DNA from: Candidatus Bathyarchaeota archaeon
GTDB lineage: Archaea > Thermoproteota > Bathyarchaeia > 40CM-2-53-6
NCBI GenBank assembly: GCA_005884195.1
Contig: VBBP01000046.1
Coordinates: 1 to 50,455 of the forward strand
Direction: 5' to 3'
Length of the DNA stretch: 50,455 nucleotides
In this document: piece after piece, positions 7,336-14,830 of the stretch
How positions within the stretch are numbered: the first letter of the stretch is position 1
How the letters are laid out: every line of letters starts with the position of its first letter
Notes under the pieces: model-generated
Told to the model about the DNA's origin: nothing
Database searches by the model: none
The model's input: the letters and a program-made list of their open reading frames with translations, nothing else
Program-made: the position numbers and the translations under genes

Positions 7336-8718
7336 TCATGAAGACGCAACTGAAATTGAAACTAGCGACTCAAGTGTCTGACCGATGCTAGCCTCGCTGG
7401 TTTCGAAGAAAGTTGGGCGGTGGATTCTATCTCTGGAAGCCGGCTTGGTCAGATGTCGATGGGCTCTGGGCGGCGGACGATAGACTCCTAACGAAATTTT
7501 TCGATGATCTGTCGTCTGGACCCGTGATGTCTTCGAAAGGTGGGTTTTGCACTTTTTGCATCTTAATCCTTGACCCTTTCCCATAGATTCACACCGAGAT
7601 CCGCAACGAGAACAACGAGGGTTCTCCCACCGAAAAACATCAACTAATGCAGTCACCTCCAGTTTTTCCACGTTCAGAGTCAACTCTCCAGGGGGCCGAG
7701 ACCGGATTCCACCCGAAATAGTAACCGAGTCTCCAAGGGTTAACTGAAAAGCCGTTTCGCGAACAGATCCTGTTGCATTGTAGGCTGCGCAGTCAACCGA
7801 GCCTGTCTCGTCACTTGTTCTGAAAATCACGTGGCCTCCGCGAAGTATCCGAGGCGCATCGCTGACTCTTCCAACAACCACTGTGGACTGGTAGGGTTGA
7901 AGTGCGTCGATTGTTCTGTGACAACCTAGATGAGCGTCTGTTCCTTGGTTCGTTTTGAATATCATGGTTCTTTCGATTGGCTCGCCAACGGTGATTTGAC
8001 CGAAAGCTCGTGCGACGCTGGCAGGGTCCTCTCCTCGGACTCCAAACAGAACAGGATCGGGGCCGTGAGGACAAATGAGTACCCTGCCCGTTTCAGGGTC
8101 GACGTTGTTGAAAGTTAAGCCGCGAAACATTGCGTCCATTCGACGAACTGAGTCATGATTCACCCTCCTCGTCGTCCCGATGTTTTCTGGTGTCCGGTAT
8201 GCAATAATCTCGAAGGTATGATCGCCGCTGAAGTCTGCTCCGACGCTTGCTAGAGCTCCGACGAGTCCTCGGGACCCTTTTAGCAAGTGGGTTTCCACGC
8301 CTACTGCATCCGCGATGTGTCGCGCTTCTCTAACTGAGAGAATATCGTGCAGTGCTCTGATGGAAAACTCGACCAATTGACTTGGTGTCCGACCCTTGAG
8401 GAATACCACAGATGGATCTGTTGATCGCTGGCTAAGATCGCTAGTCCGTTCGACGACTGCAACTGCAATTTTCTTCACTTCCTGCAGTTGCTCCTCTTCG
8501 AGACTAAAGTGAAGTGAGAGGGCTCCATTTCCTCGTGTTTTCCAAGGAACGTTAGGATTGAGCCGGACCAGCCAGGGAAAGTCGACAGGTTTGAATCCTT
8601 TGGATACTAGCTCTTGGAAGAGAAGCGCGGCAGTGTATGTGGTGCATCCTCCGAGTCTTGAATCGGTGTCGTCGATTCCGATGTGAAACTCAGTTTGCAC
8701 TGGGAGCAATGTCTCCAA
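7336..8718 (-). CDS. tiaS: tRNA(Ile2) 2-agmatinylcytidine synthetase TiaS
   Basis: TiaS attaches agmatine to C34 of tRNA-Ile2 (anticodon CAU) with ATP, so that the tRNA reads AUA and not AUG. The 460-residue length fits the family. The N-terminus has the signature FHIGIDDTDSRLGGCTTYTA, followed by PWLVRLNPNVPWKTRGNGA. The middle holds the kinase-like domain. Then comes an OB-fold (RILRGGHVIFRTSDETGSVD) and a C-terminal zinc ribbon, with CSRCGSRC and CKKC. The neighbour downstream on the same strand is an initiator tRNA that also carries a CAU anticodon, which TiaS must not modify. Start ATG 8718 is 32 nt after the RAM-domain gene ends, so both may be co-transcribed. Confidence 0.93.
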   Translation of the reverse strand: METLLPVQTEFHIGIDDTDSRLGGCTTYTAALLFQELVSKGFKPVDFPWLVRLNPNVPWKTRGNGALSLHFSLEEEQLQEVKKIAVAVVERTSDLSQRSTDPSVVFLKGRTPSQLVEFSIRALHDILSVREARHIADAVGVETHLLKGSRGLVGALASVGADFSGDHTFEIIAYRTPENIGTTRRVNHDSVRRMDAMFRGLTFNNVDPETGRVLICPHGPDPVLFGVRGEDPASVARAFGQITVGEPIERTMIFKTNQGTDAHLGCHRTIDALQPYQSTVVVGRVSDAPRILRGGHVIFRTSDETGSVDCAAYNATGSVRETAFQLTLGDSVTISGGIRSRPPGELTLNVEKLEVTALVDVFRWENPRCSRCGSRCESMGKGQGLRCKKCKTHLSKTSRVQTTDHRKISLGVYRPPPRAHRHLTKPASRDRIHRPTFFETSEASIGQTLESLVSISVASS

Positions 8719-8750
8719 GAGAGGTCTAAGAGATGGGCTCTCGAGAGTGA

Positions 8751-8984
8751 CTAGTTCTCGATAACGATCATCGTGAGTGTCGACTTAACCTTGTTGAGAT
8801 GGCGTACCTTCCAGGTAATGATCTCTTTCAGCTTGTCCATGGTGTCAGCGGAAACCTTTGCTACGATGTCGTATACTCCGTAGACCATGTAGGCCTCTTT
8901 GACCTGTGGAACCGACTTTAGTTCCTTGACGACTTGGTCTTCGGAACCGATCTCGGCGTTTATCAGAACGAAAGCCATAGGCAT
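8751..8984 (-). CDS. Stand-alone Lrp/AsnC ligand-binding (RAM) domain protein
   Basis: A 77-residue protein that matches the C-terminal half of Lrp/AsnC regulators (FVLINAEIGSEDQVVKEL; AYMVYGVYDIVAKV) and lacks any DNA-binding helix-turn-helix. Such proteins form oligomers that bind amino acids at subunit interfaces and may act as partners of full-length regulators. Two ATGs are six nt apart (8984 and 8978); MAFVLINAEIG from the second is the usual family start. A TATA-like TTAAAAC lies at 9021-9027 on the minus strand. It precedes tiaS by 32 nt. Confidence 0.88.
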   Translation of the reverse strand: MPMAFVLINAEIGSEDQVVKELKSVPQVKEAYMVYGVYDIVAKVSADTMDKLKEIITWKVRHLNKVKSTLTMIVIEN

Positions 8985-9020
8985 TTTTGAAACAGCCGAG
9001 TTGATGGTTTGAGCTGTTTA

Positions 9021-9029
9021 GTTTTAAGC
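9021..9029 (-). promoter_or_regulatory. TATA box of the RAM-domain/tiaS unit
   Basis: On the minus strand GCTTAAAAC lies about 40 nt ahead of the first ATG of the RAM-domain gene. This allows a transcript with a very short leader that could continue into tiaS. Confidence 0.45.
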
Positions 9030-9139
9030 TTTCGGCCGAATCGTGTGGCACTAATGCTGAGTAGTACCGGGCGTTACTAGTGTTGGTTTCAGAATTGATA
9101 TGCCCGGTTCCAGTGTGTAGCGGGAAGTCTGGAAAGTCT

Positions 9140-9952
9140 ATGAGCACCGCGACGCCGTCAAGCATCGATCTAGCAGCTCTCATTGTTAGCTTGGGAGTGC
9201 TAATAGTGGCGTCACTTAGCGATCTGAAGACTCGGGAAGTCTCCAATAGATTCTGGATAATCTACGCTCCCGTAGCAGCCGTCTTATTCATAGGGCGAAT
9301 CGTTTTTGCGCCGGATACCGCTGCGATTCTTCTCGTCTCCGCGGCTGCGACCATTGTTGTCGCGTTTCTTCTCTTTCAGTTCGGAGCGATGGGTGGCGCC
9401 GACAGTAAGGCCTTGATGTGTATTGCTCTCGCTCTTCCAGTTGCTCCTGCTTTTCTCTCTCCGCTTTGGCAAGGTCCGCTGGTCTTCTATCCGTTTCCGA
9501 TCGCCATCCTTGTCAACTCGTTCCTGCTCTCTATCAGTATGATGTTCATTCTACTTGGGAAGAACGTCCTGTCGAGGTCTTCCGCGGGCAAGGGTCTCTT
9601 TCAAGGGTTCGAGAAAGAATCGATTTTGAGAAAAGCTCTGGTACTTCTAACATCATACAAGACAAGTTTCAATGCGCTGCAATCCAGCACGTATCTTTAT
9701 CCTGCCGAACAGGTGGCGGTTGTTGATTCTCGGCCCGTGCGACAATTACACCTCGTTTCCTCTGTAGATGAGGAACGAGACAAACTTGTCGCGGGACTTC
9801 AAGGATACAAGGATCAGGGGCTTTTCTCCGATGGTGTCTGGGTAACCCCCGGCCTTCCTCATCTAGTATTCATGACCGCAAGCCTAGTCGTGACTGTAGT
9901 GATTGGGGACTTGTTGATGTGGCTCTTCTTCAGAGCGGTGGGGGTTTCATAA
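9140..9952 (+). CDS. Archaeal prepilin peptidase (A24 / FlaK-PibD type)
   Basis: An integral membrane aspartic protease that cuts class III signal peptides of pilins and archaellins. ATG 9140 is preferred; a TTG 60 nt upstream would add residues without family character. The two catalytic aspartates are Asp28 in SLSDLKTREV and Asp88 in the GGAD version of the GxGD motif. Several hydrophobic helices follow, with a long soluble stretch of ~80 residues before a final C-terminal helix (VTVVIGDLLMWLFF), longer than minimal FlaK. Its stop overlaps the start of the TrmB gene (TAATG), so the two are translationally coupled. Six genes downstream encode its probable substrates. Confidence 0.88.
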   Translation: MSTATPSSIDLAALIVSLGVLIVASLSDLKTREVSNRFWIIYAPVAAVLFIGRIVFAPDTAAILLVSAAATIVVAFLLFQFGAMGGADSKALMCIALALPVAPAFLSPLWQGPLVFYPFPIAILVNSFLLSISMMFILLGKNVLSRSSAGKGLFQGFEKESILRKALVLLTSYKTSFNALQSSTYLYPAEQVAVVDSRPVRQLHLVSSVDEERDKLVAGLQGYKDQGLFSDGVWVTPGLPHLVFMTASLVVTVVIGDLLMWLFFRAVGVS

Positions 9953-10833
9953 TGACATCGTCGATTTTAAATCCCGCAGTAAACGACAACGACAGAAGCC
10001 TAGGAGTGAAAGTGTTGGCCGCAGACGAATTCAGCGTACAATCCCTGATGAAACTAGGACTGACAGAGTACGAGGCCCGGATCTACGTTGTACTGACGAA
10101 AATGGGGCCTAGAAACGCTAGTGAGATCAGCTTCCTCGGTAAGGTCCCGAGGCCAAAAACATACGGCGCAATCAGAGGACTGGAGAGCAAAGGTCTCTTG
10201 CGGATCGTACCAGGCAAACCAGAAAGATACATGGCCGTCTCGCCAAACGACGTACTAATACCACTGGTTGAGAAGCTGAACAAGGAGACGACGGAATGCG
10301 TCCAAGTCGTCGAGAACCTGGCCATGGCCTTTGAATCTTCAAGATATGTCTACACCGAGAAACCGTACGAGAGATACGATCTCTGGAGTGTTAGAGGCAG
10401 GGACAAAGTCTACAAACGCGTACAAGACATGATCGGTGAAGCCAAAGTCAATGTATTCTTTACGACCACAGCTAACGGCCTAGTTCGAATCTACAAAGCT
10501 CACTCAGAGGTCCTGGAAAAGGCGGCAGAGAGAGGAGCCAAGGTCAGAGTCGCAGCGCCGATCAACCAGGTCAATCAGAGCGTGGCGAGAGAACTGGGAG
10601 AGGTAATCGAGGTAAGAAACTCCTCAGGTCCGATGGTAAAGTTCCTCACCGCCGACTCTGCAGAGATTATTTTCATGGAAGACATCCCAGACGATACGAA
10701 CGTAGCAACAGGACAGGACGTAGCTACTTGGACAAATGATCCACTGCTAGTGAAGGCGCACGAGAAAATGTTTGACCAGCTCTGGCCATCCCAGCCTCAA
10801 CAGAAAGAAGTAGTGAAAGCCAAAGCTCGCTAG
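9952..10833 (+). CDS. TrmB family transcriptional regulator
   Basis: The N-terminus is a TrmB winged helix (LGLTEYEARIYVVLTKMG, ASEISFLGKVPRPKTYGAI, GLLRIVPGKPERY) and the C-terminal part a PLD-like sensor domain with an alpha-beta pattern. ATG 9952 overlaps the prepilin peptidase stop codon, so an upstream alternative inside that gene is unlikely. TrmB proteins usually bind sugars or other metabolites and control neighbouring genes. Here the neighbours are pilus genes, so it probably regulates surface-structure expression. A 13-bp imperfect palindrome 96 nt downstream of its stop is a candidate operator. The effector is unknown. Confidence 0.88.
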   Translation: MTSSILNPAVNDNDRSLGVKVLAADEFSVQSLMKLGLTEYEARIYVVLTKMGPRNASEISFLGKVPRPKTYGAIRGLESKGLLRIVPGKPERYMAVSPNDVLIPLVEKLNKETTECVQVVENLAMAFESSRYVYTEKPYERYDLWSVRGRDKVYKRVQDMIGEAKVNVFFTTTANGLVRIYKAHSEVLEKAAERGAKVRVAAPINQVNQSVARELGEVIEVRNSSGPMVKFLTADSAEIIFMEDIPDDTNVATGQDVATWTNDPLLVKAHEKMFDQLWPSQPQQKEVVKAKAR

Positions 10834-10928
10834 TCTATCCAGATAGAGCAACCTGTTACCCACGCGATCGTTCTCGGATAATACCGGGGATATCTGGTTC
10901 TCTCCCCGGATTGATACACGCGAGTCTC

Positions 10929-10962
10929 CATGTAACTATTCGATAATTCTCGAAGTTACATG
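10929..10962. promoter_or_regulatory. Long interrupted palindrome before the pilin operon
   Basis: CATGTAACTATTCGA (10929-10943) faces TCGAAGTTACATG (10950-10962) around a 6-nt AT-rich centre. The arms pair over 13 bp with a 2-nt bulge. It lies between the TrmB gene and the wHTH gene that opens the pilin cluster. A dimeric regulator (TrmB or wHTH) binding site is the obvious reading, but it could also be an RNA hairpin ending the TrmB transcript; no T-run follows. A second GC-rich stem (CCGGGGA/TCCCCGG) lies at about 10883-10908. Confidence 0.5.
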
Positions 10963-11044
10963 ATGCCTATGTTGGATGCGGCCTTGGGTGTAGTCAGTGG
11001 CTTGTGGGCGATATCCACGCCACGACCCCAGAGCTAGAGAACAA

Positions 11045-11299
11045 ATGAGTCGATTGAACAGATCGAAGGATACCTTACGCGACCGAATACTGCACGTTCT
11101 CTCTGGCGCACCAATACCAATGGACGTCGAAAACGTCCGGATCAAGTCAGGGCTCAAGAACTGGGAAAGCACCAAGGCACTGCTCCTCGAACTCGTAGTG
11201 GAGGGCGTCATCAGTGGTCAGAAGACGACAAAGTCCTGGGTCTTCTGGGTAGATCACACAGACACCAGGCTAAGCATAGCTGGAAGAGATCACGCATGA
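11045..11299 (+). CDS. Small winged-helix DNA-binding protein, pilus locus regulator
   Basis: The 84 residues from ATG 11045 (MSRLNRSKDTLRDRILHVLS) form a helical N-terminus, a recognition-helix-like region (VENVRIKSGLKNWESTKALL) and a wing (GVISGQKTTKSWVFWV). This is the simple wHTH layout common in archaeal regulators. A GTG 48 nt upstream is in frame but adds residues with no fold logic. It is 142 nt ahead of the first pilin and behind the long palindrome. Target genes are inferred from location. Confidence 0.7.
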   Translation: MSRLNRSKDTLRDRILHVLSGAPIPMDVENVRIKSGLKNWESTKALLLELVVEGVISGQKTTKSWVFWVDHTDTRLSIAGRDHA

Positions 11300-11441
11300 A
11301 CAACGCCCCTCGAAACCTCCACCGCGGAACAACGGTACCAGCGAGCCAATCAAGCGCGTCTTCTCGCGTAGCCAAGGCTTCGGTTCAATCTGGGAAACGG
11401 GTTGGGACGAGCCCACAGGGAAACTACAAGGAGTGAAAAAA

Positions 11442-11954
11442 TTGAAAAAAATAATCGGGAACAAGAAAGGCATCGACACAATACTCGCAGCACTACTCAT
11501 GGTCGTCATCGTCGTCGTAGCATCAGTCATGGTCTACGCTTGGTCAACCGGACTACTCGGCACACTACTCGTAACACCACAAACTGGCAAGGAAGCAATG
11601 AACATTGAAAACTACGCTTTCAACTCTAACGTCAACGTAACATTGGACCTTAGGAATACAGGGAGCGCTTCTATTACCCTAAACAGCTACTACGTCAAGG
11701 ATTCTAGCGGTAACCAATGGTCCAGACTAACATGGCAAACGGACGCAGGCGGCCAACACCCAGCGGCAATCTCTCCGAACGCGCTAGGAATTGTCTATGT
11801 CTCCATCGGGAGCGGTGCTTCAGGCTCAGGAGGCCAATGCGGCAGCAGTTGCACACCGACGGGCACCTTTACACAGTTCAGCACTGGCTTCTCTTACACC
11901 ATCATCGTCGTGACTTCACGGAACAACCAGTTCAGCTTCACGGTGACTAAGTAA
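11442..11954 (+). CDS. Type IV pilin-like protein 1 (class III signal peptide)
   Basis: The N-terminus MKKIIGNKKG-IDTILAALL is a class III signal peptide. Cleavage after Gly is followed by a hydrophobic helix (LMVVIVVVASVMVYAWSTG) that would form the pilus core. The Shine-Dalgarno AAGGAG (11428-11433) ends 8 nt before TTG 11442, so this TTG, not the GTG at 11433 that overlaps it, is the likely start. The remaining ~120 residues are a Ser/Thr/Gly-rich beta head with a Cys pair (GGQCGSSC). The C-terminus TSRNNQFSFTV is shared with pilin 2. At DNA level the signal-peptide region is nearly identical to pilin 2, so they are recent duplicates. Confidence 0.88.
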   Translation: MKKIIGNKKGIDTILAALLMVVIVVVASVMVYAWSTGLLGTLLVTPQTGKEAMNIENYAFNSNVNVTLDLRNTGSASITLNSYYVKDSSGNQWSRLTWQTDAGGQHPAAISPNALGIVYVSIGSGASGSGGQCGSSCTPTGTFTQFSTGFSYTIIVVTSRNNQFSFTVTK

Positions 11955-11969
11955 ACAGGCGATAGCAAA

Positions 11970-12452
11970 ATGAATCCAGTTCGCAAATACTTGAAGCACA
12001 AGAAAGGCATCAATACCATACTCGCATCTCTACTCATGGTCGTCATCGTCGTCGTCGCATCAGTCATGGTCTACGCCTGGTCCACCGGCTTACTCGGCAC
12101 CCTTCTCGTACAACCAAACGTTGGCAAAGAGGCACTCACCATGGACACATACGCGTTTCCAAACAACAACAACGTCACACTAACCCTAAGAAACGCGGGC
12201 ACCGTCGCCATAACCTTCGCGTCATATTACGTGAAGAATGCTACAGGTACCACGTACACGCAATCAGGATACGCTTGGGGCCCAACGATCCAACCTAATA
12301 CACCCGGACTCACCCAAGTTGGAATCACCGCGGGGTGTGGAGTATGCGGCTCATTTTCGACCAGTTCATTCACATTCGTGAGCGGCAACAGCTACACTGT
12401 GACGCTTGTGACTTCGAGAAACAACCAGTTCACCTTCACCGTAGTTCGGTAA
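11970..12452 (+). CDS. Type IV pilin-like protein 2
   Basis: A 160-residue paralogue of the preceding pilin, 15 nt downstream. The signal peptide is KHKKG-INTILASLL, followed by the same core helix. The head domain has Cys residues in CGVCG and ends TSRNNQFTFTV. Two near-identical pilins in tandem could be major subunits or alternative subunits of one filament. No start ambiguity: ATG 11970 gives a short basic n-region (MNPVRKYLKHKKG) as expected. Confidence 0.87.
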   Translation: MNPVRKYLKHKKGINTILASLLMVVIVVVASVMVYAWSTGLLGTLLVQPNVGKEALTMDTYAFPNNNNVTLTLRNAGTVAITFASYYVKNATGTTYTQSGYAWGPTIQPNTPGLTQVGITAGCGVCGSFSTSSFTFVSGNSYTVTLVTSRNNQFTFTVVR

Positions 12453-12483
12453 ACTAGGTGAGCACATGTTGGTGGATCATGAT

Positions 12484-12500
12484 GCCTGGTTTGAACTTCC
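12484..12500 (+). repeat. Conserved upstream box, copy 1
   Basis: GATGCCTGGTTTGAACTTCC-type sequence begins here, 76 nt before the GTG of pilin 3. A copy with 2 mismatches lies at 14267-14283, 71 nt before the paralogous pilin 5. The core GGTTTGAACTTCC is identical in both. It is either a leftover of the tandem gene duplication or a kept regulatory site. Confidence 0.6.
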
Positions 12501-12528
12501 CGGTTTTTTGAAAACCGATCTATATCGG
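12501..12528 (+). promoter_or_regulatory. Two mutually exclusive hairpins ahead of pilin 3
   Basis: CGGTTTT-TTG-AAAACCG (12501-12517) is a perfect 7-bp stem. CCGAT-CTAT-ATCGG (12515-12528) is a 5-bp stem. They share the ACCG/CCGAT bases, so only one can form. The site separates the two small pilins from the duplicated pilin pairs and may set their relative expression, or it may simply be an end for the upstream transcript plus a TATA-like element (CTATAT). Confidence 0.4.
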
Positions 12529-12559
12529 TAAAACTAGAAGTTAGGAGAAGAATGGAAAA

Positions 12560-13042
12560 GTGACTACGGTTAGGTGGGCCAAGTCTGGGGTGAAGAAGAA
12601 CCGTAGGTCACGAAAGGGCATTTCTACAATCATGGCCAACTTGACCATGCTTATCATAGTCGTCTCTTTGAGTGGGATGCTCTTCGTATGGGCTACATCC
12701 AGCTTCGGAGCCTATACCGGTGGCGCTGGATACTGGTTCACAAGCCGGAGCATCGCCAATCAAGAAAGAGTCTCCTTGGAGGCTGTCTATTTTGGGAGCA
12801 CAGGCCCCAGCAACAATCTCGTGACTCTTTACGTGAGGAATGTGGGGACAACTCCCTTCACGGTCGCCTCAGTATATGAGAATTCGACCCTCTACCAGAT
12901 CTCACAGTCTCCAATACCCGTTAACCAAGTTCAGTCGATCCAGATCTTCCTCTCAGGCCAGACTTGGGCTCACGGAGATCTTCAGAGCATAAGGATCGCA
13001 ACAATCAGGGGAACGACAGTAACCGCGACTTGGGTGTCCTAG
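12560..13042 (+). CDS. Type IV pilin-like protein 3
   Basis: The start is GTG 12560; an ATG at 12552 meets a stop after three codons. The leader KKNRRSRKG is followed by ISTIMANLTMLIIVVSLSGM, a class III signal peptide and core helix, with a motif different from pilins 1-2. The conserved head has GAGYWFTSRSIANQERVS and ends with TWAHGDLQSI and ATIRGTTVTATWV. Its closest relative is pilin 5 (14338-14826). It is followed 2 nt later by the large pilin-like protein, and the pair looks like one functional unit. Confidence 0.85.
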   Translation: MTTVRWAKSGVKKNRRSRKGISTIMANLTMLIIVVSLSGMLFVWATSSFGAYTGGAGYWFTSRSIANQERVSLEAVYFGSTGPSNNLVTLYVRNVGTTPFTVASVYENSTLYQISQSPIPVNQVQSIQIFLSGQTWAHGDLQSIRIATIRGTTVTATWVS

Positions 13043-13044
13043 CC

Positions 13045-14169
13045 ATGGGTATGTATCGCCGATTTGTTCACGCAAAGAAAGGAATGAGCACTGTATTCGG
13101 AGGGCTCTTCTTTGTCATACTGATACTCATGGGGTTCAACTTGATGACTTGGAACTTTCTCCAGTACGATGCCTACAACGGCGTTGTCACCTCGATGAGC
13201 CAGCGCGACCAGCTGTCCAGTTCGGAGAATATTCAAGCCATCGCTCCGGGTGCAACTGGTTTTGCCGGTAACTCCTTCAATGTTACTGTTACCAATTTAG
13301 GCGGAATTACAACTACACTTTCGAGGATCTACATTCAGAACGTCTCGCCAACCGGCACTCTGCCTCTACAGTGTCGAGGGGCTAGCTTGTGCACCGTAGA
13401 CTCAGGATCTGGTACGATCAATTGCGCGGGCAACGGCAACTGCGGTTTCACTAGCGCGAACATCCGACCCGGAGAGAACAATCACGTCATGAAGGTCACA
13501 GGGCTAACGATCAACGATGGAAGTGGCTACCAGGTAATCATGTCATCGACGCGAGGAAGACAGTTCAGCTTCTTTTATCCATGGCCTGTAAACGGCTTTG
13601 GTGGTTCGAACTCGAATGCTACGAACACCGCGCATGGAGCTCTGGACGTAAAATTCGACCTTAACTCATTCAACTTTACCCGGGGCACCCAGACCGTCTC
13701 CGTACCCGGTTGGACTGTCCCTTATGCGACACCTCTCGTATACTGGGTAAAAGTAGTCAATAACGCTGTCAACCCAATCACCATCTCACAGTATACGTCA
13801 CTCTACTTCGTATGCTACCAGGACAGGTTCGGTTCAGGCAACGGTACTTGCAATGAGACTGATCTCAACTTCGTTGTCGACAACCGAACCATGAATCCGA
13901 ACACTCTGATGGCATATGACGATGTTAACAGGCCCTACGTTCTTCCAGGTGCCGGTCCGAATGGTCCGACCGGGAATACAATTATCAAGTTCGGTTCGTT
14001 CTGTCCTGGCGCTACCTGTGGGAATCCTCCACCCAACCAGGATGTCGACTTCCCCACACCCTATCTGGTCTTCATGGGATTCTTCTACAAGATCAACGGA
14101 CAGATAGTCGGCCAGACAATTTCGTTCGTCGCCGTCAGAGCTTGCACAACATACCCATCATGCCCGTAG
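13045..14169 (+). CDS. Large pilin-like surface protein 4 (374 aa)
   Basis: From ATG 13045 the N-terminus is MGMYRRFVHAKKG-MSTVFGG, a class III signal peptide with Met after the cleavage site, then a core helix (LFFVILILMGFNLMTWNF). The long head contains a four-cysteine segment with NCAGNGNCGF at its centre and the motif SSTRGRQFSFFYPWP. Both are repeated in protein 6 (14831-15934), so they are structurally important. At 374 residues it is much larger than a typical pilin and might be a tip or minor subunit, or an adhesin. It starts 2 nt after pilin 3 ends. Confidence 0.83.
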   Translation: MGMYRRFVHAKKGMSTVFGGLFFVILILMGFNLMTWNFLQYDAYNGVVTSMSQRDQLSSSENIQAIAPGATGFAGNSFNVTVTNLGGITTTLSRIYIQNVSPTGTLPLQCRGASLCTVDSGSGTINCAGNGNCGFTSANIRPGENNHVMKVTGLTINDGSGYQVIMSSTRGRQFSFFYPWPVNGFGGSNSNATNTAHGALDVKFDLNSFNFTRGTQTVSVPGWTVPYATPLVYWVKVVNNAVNPITISQYTSLYFVCYQDRFGSGNGTCNETDLNFVVDNRTMNPNTLMAYDDVNRPYVLPGAGPNGPTGNTIIKFGSFCPGATCGNPPPNQDVDFPTPYLVFMGFFYKINGQIVGQTISFVAVRACTTYPSCP

Positions 14170-14266
14170 AACCCCTGGCTTGATCAGATTTGAGCTTTGG
14201 ATTCTTGGTACCACGGAGATGGGGCGGGAGAAACAGCGGGGCTTTATCCTCAGAACCCTTTGAGAT

Positions 14267-14283
14267 GTTTGGTTTGAACTTCC
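14267..14283 (+). repeat. Conserved upstream box, copy 2
   Basis: It matches copy 1 (12484-12500), with the 13-nt core GGTTTGAACTTCC identical at 14271-14283. The distance to the next start codon is also kept (71 versus 76 nt). The surrounding sequence has diverged, so conservation of this box is stronger than that of the flanks. Confidence 0.6.
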
Positions 14284-14337
14284 ACGTCTCAACAGAGATT
14301 GGAGCACGATAGACATCATGGGAGATAGGGAGAGAGA

Positions 14338-14826
14338 ATGAGTCTAGTAAAATGGGCAAAGAATCGTATTGAAAGGAACCGCAAGTCAAAGCGGGGCATC
14401 GCTACGATCATGGCCAACCTGACCATGCTTGTCATAGTCGTTAGTCTAAGTTCCCTACTCTTCGTCTGGGCAATCTCGAGCTTCGGAGCCTACCAGGGTG
14501 GTGCAGGTTACTGGTTCTCCAGTCGCAGCATTGCCAACCAGGAACGGGTTTCGGTCGAGAACGCTTTCTTCACCGGATCATGTGGCACTTGCAACAATAT
14601 CATTAAGGTCTATGTGCGTAACGTGGGAACAATCCCGTTCACTATCGCGTCAGTCTATGTGAATTCGACGCTCTTCCAGTTCTCACAAACAGTCAACGTA
14701 GGCAACGTTACCACGACCCCGTTGACCATGACCCTGAGCAGCACGACTTGGGCTCATAACGACATCCAGAAGATCACCGTCGCTACCGTTCGAGGAACGA
14801 TCACAACCACAACATGGGTGCCTTAG
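14338..14826 (+). CDS. Type IV pilin-like protein 5 (paralogue of pilin 3)
   Basis: A 162-residue paralogue of pilin 3: NRKSKRG-IATIMANLTML class III signal peptide, GAGYWFSSRSIANQERVS and a C-terminal TWAHNDIQKI with ATVRGTITTTTWV. It carries an extra cysteine pair (GSCGTCNN) that pilin 3 lacks. ATG 14338 follows a purine-rich stretch (GGGAGATAGGGAGAGAGA) that serves as ribosome binding site. With protein 6 it forms the second copy of the duplicated unit. Confidence 0.86.
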   Translation: MSLVKWAKNRIERNRKSKRGIATIMANLTMLVIVVSLSSLLFVWAISSFGAYQGGAGYWFSSRSIANQERVSVENAFFTGSCGTCNNIIKVYVRNVGTIPFTIASVYVNSTLFQFSQTVNVGNVTTTPLTMTLSSTTWAHNDIQKITVATVRGTITTTTWVP

Positions 14827-14830
14827 CCAC

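Noticed and set aside
7100-7381. A plus-strand ORF of 93 codons through the tRNA region
   Set aside because: It overlaps the introns and exons of the minus-strand tRNA and ends inside tiaS; it has no domain or start signal.
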